Shown in pieces: positions 61,055 to 64,000 of a stretch of 64,000 bases of DNA. Position 1 is the first letter of the stretch. Each line of letters starts with the position of its first letter. The stretch comes from Paucimonas sp. GTDB lineage: Bacteria > Pseudomonadota > Gammaproteobacteria > Pseudomonadales > Pseudomonadaceae. A program made the translations under genes and the position numbers. The stretch spans positions 82,887 to 146,886 of the forward strand of contig JAIRVG010000061.1 in assembly GCA_031253995.1 (NCBI GenBank), in the 5' to 3' direction. The notes below the pieces were generated by a model. That model was not told the origin of the DNA, did no database searches, and was given only the letters and a program-made list of their open reading frames with translations.

Positions 61055-61071
61055 AGCGAGGACCGTGCCAA
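61055..61071 (-). promoter_or_regulatory. Sigma-54 (-24/-12) promoter candidate before hsdR
   Basis: TTGGCACGGTCCTCGCT has GG and GC exactly ten bases apart and one mismatch to TTGGCACG-N4-TTGCT. It lies between the stop of a sigma-54 activator gene and hsdR. The predicted transcript start (~61044) is one base before ATG 61043, so the message would be leaderless or start translation at 61025. Confidence 0.5.
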
Positions 61072-61075
61072 GTTT

Positions 61076-62587
61076 TTAGTCGATACCGTACTTGCTCATC
61101 CAGTTGCTCAAGGTCTGCTGGCTCTTGAGACCCAGCAGGGTCGCTGCACGGGTCTTGTTACGCGCCGTGACCCGCAGCGCCTCAGACATGTAGCGTCGCG
61201 CCACGCAAGAAATTACTTCTTGCAAATCAACACCTTGCGAAACATCCGGGAGGCTCTGGTCTTGCCGGCCCTGGGGTATCTGAAAGAGCGCCTGTTCGAT
61301 ATCGGCTGCACTTATCACATCACTGGAACACCAGAGCGCCGCTCGCAACAAAGTGGACTGCAGCTCACGCACGTTGCCCGTCCACCGGTGGCGAAGAATA
61401 AGTTTCTTTGCTTCGGCGGAAACTTTCTTACCCTTCAGGGTTTCATCCTGATCGGTGATGCCTTTCAACAGAGTGTCGGCTAATAACAGCAGGTCCCCTT
61501 CCCGCTCTCGCAATGGCGGCAAATGCAGAACGCCTACGGCAATGCGGTAGAAAAGGTCTTCGCGAAAGCCTTCTTCAGCGACCGCCTGCATGAGATTGCG
61601 ATGGGTAGCGGTGATCAGGCGCACGTTGACCCTGATGTCCCGACTTCCACCGACCGGCGTGACCACCCCCTCCTGCAACACACGCAGCAGACGTACCTGG
61701 GCATCCGCTCCGAGCTCACCGAACTCATCGAGGAACAGTGTTCCGCCATGCGCTTGTTCGAAAACACCGGCCCGGTTTGCAACGGCTCCGGTAAAGGCGC
61801 CCTTGCAGTGACCGAACAATGTCGAGTCAATCAACTCGGAGGGAATCGCGCCGCAGTTGAGCGCGATGAAAGGCTGGGACGAACGCGGGCCGGCATTGTG
61901 AATCGCCCTGGCGAAAAGCTCTTTCCCCGTTCCTGTCTCGCCATAGATCAATACCGGAACGTGCTTCTGCGCCAGGACCTGCGCCTGGAACTTCAAGGTC
62001 AGCATGCGCTCGCTTTGCGTGATGATGCTGTCGAAGGCCGCTTTCGCCGGAGCCTGTCCATCGGCCAGTTGCAGCAACTTGTCGTCCGGGATGGTGTTGG
62101 CCGCTGGTACATACTCTGCCGCGATCTCGAATGGCACCACGACCTCCTGCACACCCTGCTCCAGGGACGACTGATAGAAGGTCGCGGGATAACGTGTCTT
62201 GCCGAGCAGTATCCAGATGGCCTGCATGGCAGGCGTTCCGGGGCTCAGCAAGATGGAGAGATCAACTGCGCAAGAGGAGAGGCGCTGCAGATGCGCCTGC
62301 GCGACCTCGTAGATGTCCGGGAAGTGGACCGGGGAACTCAACGACACATAGTGAGGCTCGATAACGAGACCAATGCCGATGCTCGATTCGAGCCATTCAA
62401 GATAAGGTTCAACGCGTTCGGCCGGGTACGAACACAACAGCACCAGGCGATCGAAGGCAAGCGCTCGCAACGTGGACAGGATGGGACCGATCTCGCCACC
62501 GTCCGGGGCCTTGAGGTCATTTCCTCCCACCCAGCAAATCAACGTGCGTTGCTGCTTCGACACTGTCCTTGTACTCCCGACTCTCAT
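61076..62587 (-). CDS. Sigma-54 activator with N-terminal CARF-like sensor (RtcR-related layout)
   Basis: 503 aa from ATG 62587; an ATG 27 bp upstream is also possible. Residues ~10-170 form a Rossmann-like domain: RTLICWVGGNDLKAPDGG, TLRALAFDRLVLLCSYPAER and VDLSILLSPGTPAMQAIWIL; the last is the S-x-G-T-P-x-M type loop of CARF proteins. The AAA+ domain is complete: YGETGTGKELFARAIH, FGHCKGAFTGA, GGTLFLDEFGELGADAQVRL, FREDLFYRIAVGV, LPPLREREGDL. C-terminal Fis-like helix-turn-helix: RNKTRAATLLGLKSQQTLSN. Likely senses a nucleotide signal and activates the adjoining hsd operon. Confidence 0.8.
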   Translation of the reverse strand: MRVGSTRTVSKQQRTLICWVGGNDLKAPDGGEIGPILSTLRALAFDRLVLLCSYPAERVEPYLEWLESSIGIGLVIEPHYVSLSSPVHFPDIYEVAQAHLQRLSSCAVDLSILLSPGTPAMQAIWILLGKTRYPATFYQSSLEQGVQEVVVPFEIAAEYVPAANTIPDDKLLQLADGQAPAKAAFDSIITQSERMLTLKFQAQVLAQKHVPVLIYGETGTGKELFARAIHNAGPRSSQPFIALNCGAIPSELIDSTLFGHCKGAFTGAVANRAGVFEQAHGGTLFLDEFGELGADAQVRLLRVLQEGVVTPVGGSRDIRVNVRLITATHRNLMQAVAEEGFREDLFYRIAVGVLHLPPLREREGDLLLLADTLLKGITDQDETLKGKKVSAEAKKLILRHRWTGNVRELQSTLLRAALWCSSDVISAADIEQALFQIPQGRQDQSLPDVSQGVDLQEVISCVARRYMSEALRVTARNKTRAATLLGLKSQQTLSNWMSKYGID

Positions 62588-62636
62588 TACCGATTGGCCC
62601 CAACCCGGCAACATCGCGCTGCAATTCAGAGTACGG

Positions 62637-62657
62637 ATAGTAAACTATTGAATCAAT
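62637..62657. promoter_or_regulatory. Overlapping palindromes upstream of the CARF-bEBP gene
   Basis: ATAGTAAACTAT (62637-62648) and ATTGAATCAAT (62647-62657) abut in a short AT-rich stretch 50-70 bp before the start codon; possible operator or -10 region (TACTAT on the minus strand). Confidence 0.35.
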
Positions 62658-62702
62658 TTGAGTCGGCAAACAGTGTCTTCTGGCCATCACCTGCAGGAGC
62701 GC

Positions 62703-63194
62703 TCACCCCTTCACCAACCGCGTATCCAAGCCGAACCGCTCCTGGCTCACCAAGCGATACTTCCCCTGCGCCAACTCGCAACTCACCAGCAGGTTCCACG
62801 AATGCCGGGCAACCACCGACGGCATCAGCACGAACGGATGTTCCGCGAGCAAGGCATCCGCGAACTTCTGCTGGTTGGGCGACGCTGCCGCCCCGCTCAG
62901 CCAGTTCGGATTGGGCACGTCTTCGGGCTGCACCACCTTGATCAGGCTCTGGTCGAGCACTTCGAAGCAGGTCAGCACGTGCCGGACCGTATCCAGTGCG
63001 TCGAAACCGATATGCACGGCCACTTCGAGGATGGCCGTCGAGGGGTCCGCCGAGGCGTACACCACGTTCCGGCCTGGCGGGTTCCAGCGGCCGCCGAGCC
63101 GGTGGGCACCGATGCCGCTGTCCCAGGTGTCCTTGTAGACCTCGCGATCGAGGCGCCATGCCTGCCAGGTGCCGGACCAGGGCAATGGATTCAC
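62703..63194 (-). CDS. RES-domain toxin of a RES-Xre toxin-antitoxin pair
   Basis: 163 aa starting at GTG 63194, whose codon overlaps the antitoxin stop (GTGA). RES hallmarks: AWRLDREVYKDTWDSGIGAH, RLGGRWNPPGRNVVYASADP and STAILEVAVHIGFDAL, including the conserved Arg, Glu and Ser region. RES toxins are ADP-ribosyltransferase-like NAD+-degrading or target-modifying enzymes that halt growth. The open frame continues far upstream in the same phase, but that part is antisense-free shadow of the antitoxin gene. Confidence 0.87.
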   Translation of the reverse strand: MNPLPWSGTWQAWRLDREVYKDTWDSGIGAHRLGGRWNPPGRNVVYASADPSTAILEVAVHIGFDALDTVRHVLTCFEVLDQSLIKVVQPEDVPNPNWLSGAAASPNQQKFADALLAEHPFVLMPSVVARHSWNLLVSCELAQGKYRLVSQERFGLDTRLVKG

Positions 63195-63661
63195 TGGTAG
63201 ACCCCGTATTCGATGCGTTCCAGGTAATCCTCGACGGCCTGGAACCCGACCGGGTTGTCGATGACGTCCAGCGGCACCTCGCCGCCCAGGTACTGGCACG
63301 GGCGCCCCAGCCACTCTTCCGCCAGCCGCAGCGAGCCGAACACCTTGATCGCATGCTCCAGCACCTTGGCGAACTGGAATGCCACGGCGCTCTGCTGGGC
63401 ATTCAGGTGCGCGTCCTGCTTGCTGCCCTGGCGTTGCAGGGTGCGGATGGACTTGCCGACGATGCGGCTCATGATCTTCCTGGTCGAATACAACTCGGAC
63501 AGTGCAAGCATCGCCTGCACGTCCTTCAGGTCGAAGCCTTCGGCGGTGAGGCGGTAGATCATGACAGGACTGAGCAGGCCTGCGTCCTCGCGAAGCAGGT
63601 ACTCCGTGGGTTTGCGGGCGGGGCTGAACGACTTGCGGGCACGGCTGCCGGCGGAAATCAT
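63191..63661 (-). CDS. Xre/MbcA/ParS-family antitoxin
   Basis: 156 aa from ATG 63661 behind a strong AGGAGGT site. The N-terminal helix-turn-helix-like region (MIYRLTAEGFDLKDVQAMLA, SELYSTRKIMSRIVGKSIRT) is followed by the MbcA/ParS toxin-binding domain (FQFAKVLEHAIKVFGSLRLA, EEWLGRPCQYLGGEVPLDVI, GFQAVEDYLERIEYGVYQ). It neutralises RES and is expected to repress the operon. The two genes overlap by 4 bp. Confidence 0.87.
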   Translation of the reverse strand: MISAGSRARKSFSPARKPTEYLLREDAGLLSPVMIYRLTAEGFDLKDVQAMLALSELYSTRKIMSRIVGKSIRTLQRQGSKQDAHLNAQQSAVAFQFAKVLEHAIKVFGSLRLAEEWLGRPCQYLGGEVPLDVIDNPVGFQAVEDYLERIEYGVYQ

Positions 63662-63866
63662 GGTGCACCTCCTGATGCGACAAGTGACGCGATCATAGCG
63701 CCATTTGACACACCACGCATTCGCGTCGGCCTAACGGTCTTGATTGTCCACTCCCAAGCGACAGTCATACCGTTTTCAGCCGATTTATCCTTTTTCGAGA
63801 GCTGAGTAATCTGGCCTCACTTAGCGACAACAACCCAACACTCTCTCGAACAAAAGGATTTCCACC
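63662..63866. promoter_or_regulatory. Divergent intergenic region, Xre-RES operon / ycaC
   Basis: 205 bp holding both promoters; AT-rich around 63770-63860. No palindrome strong enough to call as the Xre operator was found by eye. Confidence 0.35.
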
Positions 63867-64000
63867 ATGACCAACGCCACTTACAACCGCCTGAACAAAG
63901 ACGACGCCGTAGTCCTGCTGGTCGACCACCAGACCGGCCTGATTTCCCTGGTGCAGGACTTCTCGCCGAACGAGTTCAAGAACAACGTGCTGGCGCTGGC
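63867..64000 (+). CDS. YcaC-like isochorismatase-family hydrolase (3' end outside window)
   Basis: Only the first 44 residues are present: MTNATYNRLNKDDAVVLLVD, then HQTGLISLVQDFSPNEFKNN. The LLVDHQTGL strand carries the first catalytic Asp of the isochorismatase-like fold, and SLVQDFSP is typical of YcaC. Start ATG 63867 with AAAGGA upstream. YcaC substrates are uncertain. It diverges from the Xre-RES pair. Confidence 0.85.
   Translation, partial: MTNATYNRLNKDDAVVLLVDHQTGLISLVQDFSPNEFKNNVLAL

Overview
The window is a GC-rich chromosomal segment of a Pseudomonas, most likely of the fluorescens/putida side of the genus. The support is a triABC efflux operon, the order cysA-cysW-cysT-sbp-oscA followed by a PAS-GGDEF-EAL gene and desA (the order I recall from P. 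aeruginosa PA0280-PA0286), an HDOD gene next to gabT-gabD, Pseudomonas-type REP elements with a RAYT transposase, and a tRNA-Arg(CCG). No species call is possible from sequence alone.

Sulfur acquisition dominates. Left to right: the end of a tau operon (1-1470); a sulfur-scavenging operon of two tandem SfnB-like dehydrogenases, an FMNH2 monooxygenase and a MetQNI-like transporter (1729-8142); a RAYT/REP unit (8156-8946); triABC (8990-14186); a polar amino acid ABC transporter (15246-18199); a cluster of short orphan RHS-core genes (four tandem units plus a remnant at 18331-22559, and a diverged relative at 14357); an orphan metQ with a degenerate AAA+ regulator and a small hydrolase (22570-25123); a DUF6124-like gene behind a possible structured leader, rhuM and an AbiEi-like gene (25257-28535); exbD-exbB-tonB and a LysR gene (28634-31796); the sulfate importer with sbp and oscA (31889-35996); c-di-GMP genes and desA (36231-40581); a pseudo-receiver HDOD protein and gabDT (40764-45012).

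From 52692 down to 45346 runs a GntR-controlled operon: an AprA-like flavoprotein, a two-cluster ferredoxin, a Tau-like ABC transporter, a HEAT-repeat protein and a DUF971 protein. It looks like a complete import-and-redox module for an unidentified, probably sulfur-containing, substrate. After tRNA-Arg comes a defence block (53097-63661): hsdR-rmuC-hsdM-hsdS preceded by a sigma-54 activator with a CARF-like sensor domain, a sigma-54-type promoter in the gap before hsdR, and a RES-Xre toxin-antitoxin pair. The window ends in a YcaC-like isochorismatase.

The best candidates for undescribed biology are the AprA-like/Tau-like operon, the CARF-bEBP-controlled type I R-M operon with embedded rmuC, and the tandem mini-RHS cassettes. 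Smaller points are a 52-bp IS-end insertion caught inside a REP pair with its empty-site twin in the same window, a three-way-junction RNA candidate, and two regulators whose key catalytic residues are lost.
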